Source: UBA5336 sp964506685
GTDB lineage: Bacteria > Pseudomonadota > Alphaproteobacteria > Caulobacterales > Hyphomonadaceae
DNA: 64,000 nt
NCBI GenBank assembly: GCA_964506685.1
Contig: CAZDMQ010000003.1
Coordinates: 40,518-104,517, forward strand
Reading direction: 5' to 3'
This document shows, piece by piece, positions 9,065-17,874 of the stretch (positions are counted from its first letter, which is position 1; every line of letters starts with the position of its first letter). The notes beneath the pieces were generated by a model. It saw only the letters and a program-made list of their open reading frames with translations, made no database searches and was not told the origin of the DNA. The position numbers and the translations under genes are program-made.

Positions 9065-11259
9065 TCATCCGCCTTTCCGGGTGTCCTAGGGGCCAGCCGC
9101 GGCGGCAGCGACACCTCGATGGCGTGCCCCCGCCCCGACAGGCTGGGATTGTCCATGAAGTAGCGATGCGCGCTGAACGCTCCGGTCTCCGGCGGATCGA
9201 CCCGGACATAACTGCCATCGCCCTGCATCAGCCAGCTGTGGGTGTCGTCATTGATATTGGCGACCATGATCTGGTTCAGCACCTGGCGGTGGACCGTCGG
9301 GGTCTCGATCGGAACCAGCGATTCGACGCGGCGCTTGAGGTTGCGCTGCATCCAGTCGGCCGAAGAGATGTACACCTTTGCCTCCGCCGACGGCAGCTCC
9401 TTGCCATTGGCGAAGCAGACAATCCGGGCATGCTCGAGAAACCGCCCGACGATCGACTTCACCACGATCGTCTCGGACAGGCCCGGCACTCCGGGACGCA
9501 AGCAGCAGATGCCGCGGACAATCAGCGTGATCGGCACTCCGCTGAGGCTCGCCCGGTAGAGCGCGTCGATGACGTCATTGTCGACCAGGGAATTCAGTTT
9601 CGCCCAGATCCCCGAAGGCCGGCCGGCCAGCGCATTCTCCGCCTCGGCCTCGATCAGTTCGATCAGCCGGCTTTCGAGCGTGATCGGCGACATCGCGATC
9701 TTGTCGAAATCGGGCCCGGTCTCCGGCGGTTCGCGATAGGCGGTCACGAAATTGAACAGCTTCGTGGCATCCCGCCCGAGCGCCTCATCGGCGGTGAACA
9801 GGGACAGGTCGGTATAGATCCGCGCCGTCATCGGGTGGTAATTGCCGGTGCCGTAATGGGTGTAATAGCGCAGCCGGTCACCCTCCCGCCGGATCACCTG
9901 GGCCACCTTGGCGTGGGTCTTGTACTCGATGAAGCCATAGACGACCTGTACGCCGGCTCGCTCGAGATCGCGCGCCAGGCGCAGGTTGGCCTCCTCGTCG
10001 AACCGGGCCTTGATCTCGACCAGTGCGGTGACATTCTTGCCGGCCTCGGCCGCCTCGATCAGAGCGGCGACGATCGGAGAATTGGCGCTCGTGCGATAGA
10101 GCGTCTGCTTGATCGACATGACATCGGGATCCTTCGCCGCCTGGCGCACGAAGGTGACCACCACGTCGAAACTCTCATAGGGATGGTGGACAAGGATATC
10201 CTTGGCCCGGATCGCGGCGAAACAATCCCCGCCCATCTCGCGAATGCGTTCGGGATAGCGTGGCTCATAGGGATCGAACTGGAGTTCGGGATACTCATCG
10301 GTGATCAGTTCCGACAGGCTCGACATGCCCAGGATGCCATCGGTCAGCACCACATCCTGCGGTTCGGCCTCGATCTCGCGCAGGATCAGCGAGCGCAGCG
10401 CTTCGGGCGCGTCCGCTTCCAGCTTGATCCGCACGATCCGGCCGCGCCGCCGCTGCTTCAGCAGGATCTCGAACTCCTGCAGCAGATCCTCGGCTTCTTC
10501 CTCGATCTCGATATCGCTGTCCCGGACCACCCGGAACGTGCACTGCGCCTGCAGCGTATAGCCGGGAAAGAACTGCTCGATGAACAGGATCAGCAGCGAT
10601 TCCAGCGGCAGGTAGCGGGCCTCCTTCGCCTTCTTCGATGGCAGCCGGACAAAGCGCGGGGCAAAGCTTGGCAGCGGCAGCAGGCCGGTCATGTGCCGGC
10701 TGCCATCCTCGCGCTGCAGCGAGACGGCAATGGCGAAACCGAGATTTGGAATGAACGGAAAGGGATGGGCCGGGTCGACGGCTAGCGGCGTCACGATCGG
10801 AAACAGGCGCTCCTCGAAATACGACTTGAGGAACGCCCGGTCGGCGCGGGTCAGCCGGTCCGGATCGAGTACATGCAGGCCCGCCTCGGCCAGTTCCTCC
10901 CGAAGCGCCTTCCAGCGTGCCTGCTGCGCGACCATCAGGTCACCCGCCTTCGCCTCGATCGCGGCGATCTGTTCGGCCGGGGTCAGCCCGTCCTGGCTCG
11001 GCCGCGTGATACCGCCGCGCACCTGCTCGCGCAGCCCGGCATAGCGGACCATGTAGAATTCATCGAGGTTGCTGGCCGAGATCGACAGGAAGCGCAGCCG
11101 CTCGAGCAGCGGATGGTCCGGATTGGCCGCCTCCTCGAGGACCCGTTCATTGAAGGCCAGCCAGGACAGTTCGCGATTGATGAACCGGCCCGGCGACGCC
11201 ATGATCGCCGGCGGTCCGGGCCGCGCACGCGGCTTCGCGGGGGCCGATTGCTCAGTCAT
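9061..11259 (-). CDS. ppk1: polyphosphate kinase 1
   Basis: 732 residues from ATG 11259, which has a good GAGGAAG ribosome site six bases upstream. The start overlaps the end of hdaA by 8 bp. An alternative ATG five codons upstream (MARKK) is possible. Domain order is typical: N-terminal domain with FINRELSWLAFNERVLEEA, head domain, then two PLD-like catalytic domains. Phosphohistidine-type motif IEYKTHAKV and HHPYESFD are present, as is YTHYGTGNYHP. It reversibly makes polyphosphate from ATP. It precedes ppx, so synthesis and breakdown of polyphosphate are co-transcribed. Confidence 0.97.
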   Translation of the reverse strand: MTEQSAPAKPRARPGPPAIMASPGRFINRELSWLAFNERVLEEAANPDHPLLERLRFLSISASNLDEFYMVRYAGLREQVRGGITRPSQDGLTPAEQIAAIEAKAGDLMVAQQARWKALREELAEAGLHVLDPDRLTRADRAFLKSYFEERLFPIVTPLAVDPAHPFPFIPNLGFAIAVSLQREDGSRHMTGLLPLPSFAPRFVRLPSKKAKEARYLPLESLLILFIEQFFPGYTLQAQCTFRVVRDSDIEIEEEAEDLLQEFEILLKQRRRGRIVRIKLEADAPEALRSLILREIEAEPQDVVLTDGILGMSSLSELITDEYPELQFDPYEPRYPERIREMGGDCFAAIRAKDILVHHPYESFDVVVTFVRQAAKDPDVMSIKQTLYRTSANSPIVAALIEAAEAGKNVTALVEIKARFDEEANLRLARDLERAGVQVVYGFIEYKTHAKVAQVIRREGDRLRYYTHYGTGNYHPMTARIYTDLSLFTADEALGRDATKLFNFVTAYREPPETGPDFDKIAMSPITLESRLIELIEAEAENALAGRPSGIWAKLNSLVDNDVIDALYRASLSGVPITLIVRGICCLRPGVPGLSETIVVKSIVGRFLEHARIVCFANGKELPSAEAKVYISSADWMQRNLKRRVESLVPIETPTVHRQVLNQIMVANINDDTHSWLMQGDGSYVRVDPPETGAFSAHRYFMDNPSLSGRGHAIEVSLPPRLAPRTPGKADE

Positions 11260-11944
11260 CTTCTTCCTCGCCATCTGCCCCTGCACCGTCCGTGTCACCC
11301 AAGACCTGCCGGACGACCGGTACCGTAAGCCCCCGCCCGGTGCCAGCCACCGCATTGCATATTTCACCGGCAAGGGTTTCGATCGCGGCATAGTCCCGCG
11401 GGACCCGGCGGGAAATGTAGCCCCAGACCTCGTCTGGCAGGCCGAGATGCCGGCGATGACAGGCCGCCTCGAAAAGGTCATGCAGCATCGCCTCGTCCGG
11501 CAGGTCGATGGTGATCACCGGCATCGCCCGCAGTCGCGAAACCAGGTCGGGCTGGCTGACGGGCCAGCTTGCCGGCGGGGCCTCCGCGGTCAGCAGGACC
11601 TGCCCGCCGGCGCTGCGTGCAAGGTTCAGCACATACAGCAGCCGGTCCTCATCGGTAATCGCATCGGCGTCGTCCAGAGCCAGCCGTCCGGCCAGTGCCG
11701 TTCCGGAACCGGGCAGCGACGCGCTCGCCAGCGTCCCGGGTCCGAACACCGTCCCCGCGCGCTCGCCCGCCCAGATCGCGGCCAGGGTGCTGCGCCCGCT
11801 GCGGGCCGGCCCGACAAGGCACAGCCACGCCCCCGGCCACGCCCTGTTATCCTGCAGGCGGTCAACCACATGCCGGTTCGACCGGCCGATCACGAGCTCC
11901 GCATAGCTCGGCATCCCCGGAGAAAAGTCGAAACGATACTGCAT
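11252..11944 (-). CDS. hdaA: DnaA-homologue regulatory protein Hda/HdaA
   Basis: 230 residues starting MQYRFDFSPGMPSYAELVIG. AAA+ fold lacking a DNA-binding domain IV. The P-loop reads GPARSGRST, with Arg in place of the usual Walker Lys as in other Hda proteins; LALDDADAI is the Walker B region, and ISRRVPRDYAAIETL lies in the lid. Family role: with the DNA clamp it stimulates ATP hydrolysis by DnaA and so prevents re-initiation. The region upstream of the start is a continuing open frame overlapping DUF2066; the conserved Hda N-terminus fixes the start. It lies first in an overlapping operon with ppk and ppx. The acidic tail (GEEEDD) is unusual. Confidence 0.88.
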   Translation of the reverse strand: MQYRFDFSPGMPSYAELVIGRSNRHVVDRLQDNRAWPGAWLCLVGPARSGRSTLAAIWAGERAGTVFGPGTLASASLPGSGTALAGRLALDDADAITDEDRLLYVLNLARSAGGQVLLTAEAPPASWPVSQPDLVSRLRAMPVITIDLPDEAMLHDLFEAACHRRHLGLPDEVWGYISRRVPRDYAAIETLAGEICNAVAGTGRGLTVPVVRQVLGDTDGAGADGEEEDD

Positions 11945-12000
11945 GGCCGGCCTGCCTGGTCCTCTCTCCATCCGGGCCGCTGGACCGGGGGCGACCGCCC

Positions 12001-13041
12001 CTAGAGCCCGCCTGCTGCGACCGCCGAGCGCAGCACCCAGCCATCGGGGGCCGGATCGAGCGCGACACCGCGCTGGCGGAGCTCTGTCTGCAGACGCGTG
12101 ACATCCTCGCCGGCGAAGGCAAACCGCACCAGAGCCCCGTCCCGGGCGATGGCCAGCGTCTGGAAATCGGACACCAGCGGCGAGCGGATAAGCGCGGTAC
12201 GCAACGTGTTCCATTCGGCAATCGAAGTGTAGAGGATATTCGCCCGGGCGAGCGATTTCACATCCGAACGCACCATGGCCTGCTGCTTCCAGATCTCGCC
12301 GAGATAAGCCGTCGCGGCGGTCACGGCTTCCTCCATAGTCGCGACGGGAGCGGTGGTTCCCAGCGCTCGCTGGCCAGCCGGCGAGACCCGGGTGAGGCGC
12401 ACCCGCCAGGCGCCCTCCTCGCCGAACAGCTGCGCAAGGATGGCACGCTTTGCCCCCACCGCTGCGGCTTCCTCGGACACCGTCCCCCAGCCCAGCCCGG
12501 CGCTGTAGAACAGACCCGAGGCCCGGACATAATGCGCCAGTGCGCCGGGATCGGCTTCCGGCCAGGCCGCCTGCCAATCTGCCTCCACGTCCGCCTCGAG
12601 CGCCCCCCCGCCCAGCGGCACCAGCAGTGACAACGGCGCCTGCCGGTCGAGATACGGTACGCCGCGCTGGTCGAGATAGGCCCGCACTTCGCGGGGATTG
12701 AACACCACCGACAGGACGCCAATGTACCGCCCGCCGCCGCGTGTCTCCTCCTCGACATCGACGGCAGCCGCCATGGATTCAGCCAGCGCCTGGTCGATGA
12801 AGAGACCGCCGGCGGCCTCGCGATCCTCCCGCAGCGTGATCTTGCGCATGAACCGGCGGGCGCCTTCGAGCCGTGCGGCCGCCAGTGCCTTGCGCTGGGC
12901 CTCGATCACGGTGGGGGCGGTCTCATCGACCGGTATGCCCCTGACCGTGTAGACCGAACGGAGATCGGCTGCGGCCGGGCCGGCAAGCAGCGTCAGGCCA
13001 AGCCCGGCAAGGGCCAGCACGTGAAGACAGGCACGGATCAT
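12001..13041 (-). CDS. DUF2066-type exported protein
   Basis: 346 residues with an N-terminal signal peptide (MIRACLHVLALAGLGLTLLA, cleavage probably after GPAAA). The start has AGGAGAAG nine bases upstream. The mature N-terminus reads DLRSVYTVRGIPVDETAPTV followed by an AQRKALAAARLEGARR helix, typical of DUF2066 proteins of Proteobacteria, which have no assigned function. It is 56 bp upstream of hdaA on the same strand and divergent from purM (142-bp shared upstream region). DUF2066 next to purM and hdaA is, as I recall, a recurrent alphaproteobacterial arrangement. Probably periplasmic; no catalytic motif recognised. Confidence 0.75.
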   Translation of the reverse strand: MIRACLHVLALAGLGLTLLAGPAAADLRSVYTVRGIPVDETAPTVIEAQRKALAAARLEGARRFMRKITLREDREAAGGLFIDQALAESMAAAVDVEEETRGGGRYIGVLSVVFNPREVRAYLDQRGVPYLDRQAPLSLLVPLGGGALEADVEADWQAAWPEADPGALAHYVRASGLFYSAGLGWGTVSEEAAAVGAKRAILAQLFGEEGAWRVRLTRVSPAGQRALGTTAPVATMEEAVTAATAYLGEIWKQQAMVRSDVKSLARANILYTSIAEWNTLRTALIRSPLVSDFQTLAIARDGALVRFAFAGEDVTRLQTELRQRGVALDPAPDGWVLRSAVAAGGL

Positions 13042-13183
13042 GGGATGGCTTCTCCTCTTTCCGCTCGTTCCATAGCAGCCTCTTTCTCCGGCCGGAACCA
13101 TGGCGGCGACAGCCAGTGCAGCCGGGCAAGCCAGGCACCGGCCGCTATGGTGCGGGGCCGGGCTGCATGGTATCGGCGCAATC

Positions 13184-14224
13184 ATGACCGATTCCAGCCA
13201 ATCAGGGGCGGGCGGGCCTGCCCTGACCTATCGCGGCGCCGGTGTCGATATCGCCGCCGGCAACGCACTCGTCACCGCCATCGGCCCGATCGCCAGGTCC
13301 ACGCACCGGGCCGGCGTGATGGGCGGGATCGGCGGCTTCGGCGCGCTGTTCGACTTGCGGGCGGCCGGCTATACCGACCCGGTGCTCGTGTCGGGCACCG
13401 ACGGCGTCGGCACGAAACTGATGGTCGCCTTCGAGACCGGCCGGCACGACACGGTCGGCATCGACCTCGTTGCCATGTGCGCCAATGACGTGCTCTGCCA
13501 GGGCGCCGAACCGCTCTTCTTCCTCGACTATTTCGCCACCGGCCGGCTCGAGCCCGGCATCGCCGAAGCGGTGATCGCCGGCATCGCCGAGGGCTGCCGG
13601 CAGGCCGGCTGCGCGCTGATCGGCGGCGAGACGGCGGAAATGCCCGGCATGTACCCGCCGGGCCATTATGACCTGGCCGGCTTCGTCGTCGGCGCCGCCG
13701 AGCGCGGTCGGCTCCTGCCCGACCGGGAAGCCATGCAACCGGGCGACGTGCTGATCGGGCTCGCGAGTTCCGGACCCCATTCCAACGGCTATTCCCTGAT
13801 CCGCAAATGCGTCGAGCGCGCCGGCCTGAACTATGACGACCTTGCCCCCTTCGCCGATGGCACGCTGGGCGACGCCCTGCTGTGCCCGACCCGGCTCTAT
13901 ACCCGCCCTGCCCTGCCACTGATCCGGGCCGGCACTGTGAAGGGGCTGGCCCATGTTACCGGTGGCGGGCTGACCGAGAACGTCCCGCGCATGCTGCCCG
14001 AACGGCTGCAAGCCCGGCTCGATCCGGGCGCATGGACCCCGCCGCCGGTCTTCGGGTGGCTCCAGGCCACCGGACAGGTCGAGGATGCGGAGATGCGGCG
14101 CACCTTCAACATGGGGATCGGGCTCGTCCTCTGCGTCGCGGCCGCCGATGCCGATGCCGTCTGCCGCGCCCTTGCTGCCGAGGGCGAGACCCCGGCCCGC
14201 ATCGGCGAGCTCGTTCCCGCATGA
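13184..14224 (+). CDS. purM: phosphoribosylformylglycinamidine cyclo-ligase (AIR synthetase)
   Basis: 346 residues. Motifs: GIGGFGALFD, VSGTDGVGTKLMVAF, MCANDVLCQGAEPLFFLDYFA, GGETAEMPGMY, LASSGPHSNGYSLIRK and HVTGGGLTENVPR. It converts FGAM to AIR with ATP in de novo purine synthesis. ATG 13184 gives the expected length; the frame runs on upstream without conservation. The stop overlaps the ATG of purN (ATGA at 14221), so translation is coupled. Confidence 0.97.
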   Translation: MTDSSQSGAGGPALTYRGAGVDIAAGNALVTAIGPIARSTHRAGVMGGIGGFGALFDLRAAGYTDPVLVSGTDGVGTKLMVAFETGRHDTVGIDLVAMCANDVLCQGAEPLFFLDYFATGRLEPGIAEAVIAGIAEGCRQAGCALIGGETAEMPGMYPPGHYDLAGFVVGAAERGRLLPDREAMQPGDVLIGLASSGPHSNGYSLIRKCVERAGLNYDDLAPFADGTLGDALLCPTRLYTRPALPLIRAGTVKGLAHVTGGGLTENVPRMLPERLQARLDPGAWTPPPVFGWLQATGQVEDAEMRRTFNMGIGLVLCVAAADADAVCRALAAEGETPARIGELVPA

Positions 14225-14817
14225 CCCGAACCCGCCTCGCCATCCTGATATCGGGGCGCGGCACCAACATGGCGGCCCTGCTCGAAGCGGCCCGCGATCC
14301 GGCGTATCCGGCCGAGCCCGTCCTCGTCCTCTCCAACCGTCCGGACGCGAAGGGGCTCGAAACCGCCGCCCGGGCATCCATTCCGACCGCCATTGTCGAC
14401 CACCGGGACCATGGCCGCGACCGCGAAGGGTTCGAGCGCGCCATGCAGGACGTGCTGACCGCCCACCAGACAGACTTCATTGCGCTGGCGGGCTTCATGC
14501 GCGTGCTGACGCCCTGGTTCGTCGGCCAGTGGCAGGGCCGGATGGTCAATATCCACCCTTCACTGCTGCCAAAATATCCCGGCCTCGACACCCATGCGCG
14601 CGCCATCGCGGCCGGCGAGAGCGAAGCCGGCTGCACTGTCCACTGGGTCAGCGAGGGCGTCGATGAAGGCGCCATCATCGCCCAGGCGCGCGTGCCCATC
14701 CTGCCCGGCGACAGCCCCGACACCCTCGCCGCCCGGATCCTGCCCGAGGAGCACCGGCTCTACCCCGAGGCCCTGGCCGCAGCCGTCCGGCAGGCGTACG
14801 CGCACCGCCCCGGCTGA
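14221..14817 (+). CDS. purN: phosphoribosylglycinamide formyltransferase
   Basis: 198 residues, 10-formyl-THF-dependent GAR transformylase. N-terminal LAILISGRGTNMAALLEA, then FIALAGFMRVL, NIHPSLLPKYPGLDTHARAI with the catalytic Asn-His pair, and GCTVHWVSEGVDEGAII. It produces FGAR in purine synthesis. It starts inside the purM stop, an arrangement conserved in many Proteobacteria. Confidence 0.96.
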   Translation: MTRTRLAILISGRGTNMAALLEAARDPAYPAEPVLVLSNRPDAKGLETAARASIPTAIVDHRDHGRDREGFERAMQDVLTAHQTDFIALAGFMRVLTPWFVGQWQGRMVNIHPSLLPKYPGLDTHARAIAAGESEAGCTVHWVSEGVDEGAIIAQARVPILPGDSPDTLAARILPEEHRLYPEALAAAVRQAYAHRPG

Positions 14818-14905
14818 CCCCCGACCTGCCCGCGGCCATCTGGCGTCCGCCGGAATTGCCGCTACACTTGCGTGAAAGCGACAACGACACCCGGGAGGAA
14901 GACTG

Positions 14906-16558
14906 ATGAGCGGCACTGACACCACGACCGATGGCGGCATCTGGAGTTTCGGCGACATTCTCGACGCGGTCGGCGCGGCCGCTGCGCCCGATGCGCCGGC
15001 CTTCATCCATGGCGAGCGGACCATCACCTGGCCTGAGGCCACACGGCGCACCAACCGGCTCGCCCGCGCCCTGCATGACCATGGCATCGAGATCGGAGGC
15101 AAGGTCGGTTTCTACCTGCGCAATCGACCCGAGTACATGGAAGGAGCGGCAGCCTGCTTCAAGGCGCGGCTCACCCACGTCAACGTCAACTACCGGTATC
15201 TTGATGACGAGCTGATCTACATCTTCGACAATTCCGATGCCACCGCAGCCATCTACGGCGCCGAGTTCCGCGACAATGTCGAGCGGATCCGGGACCGGCT
15301 GCCCAAGGTGAAGCTCTGGATCGAGGCGGGCGGATCGGGCTCTGACACGCCCGGCTTCGCTGTCGCCTATGAAACCCTCGCCAGCAGTGGCGATGACAGC
15401 CCGCTCGGCATTCCCCGCTCCGGCGACGACCTCATGTTCCTCTATACCGGCGGCACGACCGGCATGCCCAAGGGCGTGATGTGGTCCCATCGCATCTGGC
15501 GGGAATCCTCCATGGAGGGCATGCGCACCATCTATGGCGCGGCACCGGAAACCATGGCCGAGCAGATCGCCTTCATGCAGGAAAACGGTCGCAATGTCCG
15601 CCAGCTGCCGGCCTGCCCGCTGATGCATGGCACGGGCCTGTTCACCGCGCTCGGCGCCATGCTGAACGGCGGCGCCATTGTCACCATGGAGACCGGCGCC
15701 GGTTTCGACCCCCATGCCCTCTGGCAGACCGTCGAACGCAACGGGGTCACCGCCATGGCAATCGTCGGCGACGCCTTCGCCAAGCCGATGCTGCGCGCAC
15801 TCGAGGAAGAGCCCGGCCGCTATGATCTCTCCTCGGTCCAGACCATCACCTCGTCCGGCGTGATGTGGAGCATGGAGGTCAAGCGCGGGCTGATCGAACA
15901 CATCCCTCAGGTTGCGCTGATGGACAGTTTCGGCGCGTCCGAGGCGGTCGGCTTCGGCATGTCGGTGACGACCGCCGAGGGCGTCTCGCAGACCGCGCGC
16001 TTCGCCATCGGCCAGAACTGCAAGGTCTTCTCCGAGGATGGCCGCGAGATCGAACCGGGCAGTGGCGAGCCCGGCTTCATTGCCCGTGGCGGCGCCGTTC
16101 CGCTGGGCTACTACAAGGACCCTGAAAAGTCCGCGAAGACGTTCCGCACGATCAATGGCGTGCGCTATGCCATCCCCGGTGATTGGTGCACCGTCGAGGC
16201 CGATGGCACGCTGACACTCATGGGCCGCGGCTCGATCTGCATCAATTCCGGCGGTGAAAAGATCTATCCCGAGGAGGTCGAGGAGGCCCTGAAACAGCAC
16301 CCCAGCGTGCAGGACGCGCTTGTCGTCGGCGTGCCCGACGAACAATGGGGCCAGGCCGTCACCGCCGTGGTCCAGCCGAACGCCGGTGCCGCGCCCGACG
16401 AGGACACCCTGCGCGCTTTCGTGCAGTCGAAGCTCGCCCGCTACAAGGCGCCCAAACGCGTCCTGTTCACCAGCGACCTCGCCCGCGCCCCCAATGGCAA
16501 GGCCGACTACAAGGGTGTGAAGCGCTTCGCCCTGCAGGCCCTCGGCCTTCCAGAATAA
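14906..16558 (+). CDS. AMP-forming acyl-CoA synthetase (fatty-acid CoA ligase family)
   Basis: 550 residues of the ANL superfamily; start preceded by GGGAGGAAG. Adenylation motifs: LMFLYTGGTTGMPKGVMWSH (about 177-196), MDSFGASEAVGFG, and the hinge/C-terminal motifs GSICINSGGEKIYPEEVEE and the lysine motif NGKADYKGVKR. Family role: activation of a carboxylic acid as acyl-AMP and transfer to CoA. The exact acid (medium/long chain or sterol side chain) cannot be read from sequence. It follows purN by 88 bp and may be a separate unit. Confidence 0.88.
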   Translation: MSGTDTTTDGGIWSFGDILDAVGAAAAPDAPAFIHGERTITWPEATRRTNRLARALHDHGIEIGGKVGFYLRNRPEYMEGAAACFKARLTHVNVNYRYLDDELIYIFDNSDATAAIYGAEFRDNVERIRDRLPKVKLWIEAGGSGSDTPGFAVAYETLASSGDDSPLGIPRSGDDLMFLYTGGTTGMPKGVMWSHRIWRESSMEGMRTIYGAAPETMAEQIAFMQENGRNVRQLPACPLMHGTGLFTALGAMLNGGAIVTMETGAGFDPHALWQTVERNGVTAMAIVGDAFAKPMLRALEEEPGRYDLSSVQTITSSGVMWSMEVKRGLIEHIPQVALMDSFGASEAVGFGMSVTTAEGVSQTARFAIGQNCKVFSEDGREIEPGSGEPGFIARGGAVPLGYYKDPEKSAKTFRTINGVRYAIPGDWCTVEADGTLTLMGRGSICINSGGEKIYPEEVEEALKQHPSVQDALVVGVPDEQWGQAVTAVVQPNAGAAPDEDTLRAFVQSKLARYKAPKRVLFTSDLARAPNGKADYKGVKRFALQALGLPE

Positions 16559-16631
16559 AAGCGGGTGGCCGGGCATCGGCACGCTTGACGGACCTAGCGT
16601 AAGCGGTCCGATGAAGAAGTTTAATCAAGGA

Positions 16632-16662
16632 GCAAACCGGATCGTGTAGATAACCGGTTTGC
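16632..16662. promoter_or_regulatory. inverted repeat upstream of the efflux operon
   Basis: Arms GCAAACCGG (16632-16640) and CCGGTTTGC (16654-16662) flank a 13-base spacer, about 50-80 bp before the emrA-like start. It could be an operator for a repressor of the pump; no regulator gene is adjacent. Part of it (ATAACCGGTTTGC) recurs at about 30720, so it may instead belong to the interspersed repeat family. Confidence 0.45.
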
Positions 16663-16710
16663 CATGGGAGGAGCCGGCAGGGCGCCAACAGGCGGGCCGG
16701 CACAGGAACG

Positions 16711-17874
16711 ATGGACGGAGACGCGCACGCCCTCGCCCTCGAGGAACAGGACGCCCATGGTCGGGCAACGCCGTTCGCGTGGCTGAAGCGCCCGCGCCTG
16801 CTCCTCGGCCTGCTCGCGGTGCTCCTGTTGCTGGTCCTCGGCGGGCGCTGGATCGCCAATCGGATGACCACCATAGCCACCAGCGATGCTCGCATCGCCG
16901 CCGACATCATTGCCGTGGCCACGGACATCTCCGGCCGCGTCATCGAACAGCACGTCGCCAGCGGCGACCGCGTGAAGGCCGGCGACCCGCTCTATTCCAT
17001 TGACGCTCGCGAAGCCCGCTTCCGGCTGGCCGAGTATGAGGCCGATGTCGCCCGCCTGCGGGCCGAGATCGACCGTGTCGCCCTGCGCGCCGGGTTCACC
17101 GATGCCCTTAGCGGAAGCGAAGTGGTCGCCCGTACCGCCAGCACCGAGGCCGCCGCAGCCGGCGTGGAGGCCGCGCGCGCCCGGCTCGACATCGCCGAAC
17201 GCGAGTTCGCCCGCGCAAGCGACCTGTTCCAGCGCGGCCTCATCACCGAGGCCGCCCATGACATCGCCCGCACCGCCCGCGACAGCGCCCGCCAGACCCT
17301 CGCCCGCGCCGAAGCACAACGCCAGACTGCCGGGGCCGATCAGCGCTCGGCCATCGTCGGACGCGAGGAGGTCAAGCTGATCGAAAGCGAGCTCGATGTC
17401 CTGCGGGCCGAACTCCGGCGGGCCGAGGCGCGCGTCGAGGGTCAGCAGGTGGCGATCGACCAGCACGTCATCCGCAGCCCGATCGACGGGATCGTCGACA
17501 AACTGTTCTACGATGTCGGCGAGCATTCCCTGCAGGGGTTCCGCATGGCCCTGCTGCACGATCCCTCATCGCTTTGGGTGTCGGCCAACATCAAGGAAAC
17601 CGAACTGCGCCACGTCGCACCCGGCGCGCGCGCCGAGATCCGTCCCGATGCCGCGCCGGGCGAGCGCATCGAGGGCCGGGTCGAACGGATCAACGCGCTC
17701 ACCCTCTCGGAAGCCGGCATGATGCCCAACCCGAATGCCAATGGCGTTTTCACCAAGATCACCCAGCGGGTCGAAGTCAGGATCGCCCTGCCCGATGACA
17801 GTCCCCCGCTGCCGCCCGGGTCCATGGTGCGGGTCCGCATCGACAAGGCCGAACGCACGGCAGGGCGGCCGTGA
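16711..17874 (+). CDS. emrA: EmrA/HlyD-type membrane fusion protein
   Basis: 387 residues; AGGAACG lies just before the ATG. A short cytosolic N-terminus is followed by one TM helix (LLLGLLAVLLLLVLGGRWIA, about 30-49). The first lipoyl half-motif is DISGRVIEQHVASGDRVKAGDPLY, then an Ala/Arg-rich coiled-coil hairpin (about 100-250), the second half-motif HVIRSPIDGIVDKLFYDVGE, and a beta-barrel domain (LWVSANIKETELRHVAPGA). It bridges an inner-membrane DHA2 transporter to the outer membrane. It overlaps the next gene by GTGA (17871-17874). Substrate unknown. Confidence 0.9.
   Translation: MDGDAHALALEEQDAHGRATPFAWLKRPRLLLGLLAVLLLLVLGGRWIANRMTTIATSDARIAADIIAVATDISGRVIEQHVASGDRVKAGDPLYSIDAREARFRLAEYEADVARLRAEIDRVALRAGFTDALSGSEVVARTASTEAAAAGVEAARARLDIAEREFARASDLFQRGLITEAAHDIARTARDSARQTLARAEAQRQTAGADQRSAIVGREEVKLIESELDVLRAELRRAEARVEGQQVAIDQHVIRSPIDGIVDKLFYDVGEHSLQGFRMALLHDPSSLWVSANIKETELRHVAPGARAEIRPDAAPGERIEGRVERINALTLSEAGMMPNPNANGVFTKITQRVEVRIALPDDSPPLPPGSMVRVRIDKAERTAGRP

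Noticed and set aside
8983..10785. 600-codon open frame on the plus strand
   Set aside because: Antisense to ppk/ppx; composition typical of GC-rich shadow frames and no family resemblance.
14675..16582. 635-codon open frame on the minus strand
   Set aside because: Antisense to purN and the acyl-CoA ligase, both of which have intact catalytic motifs.
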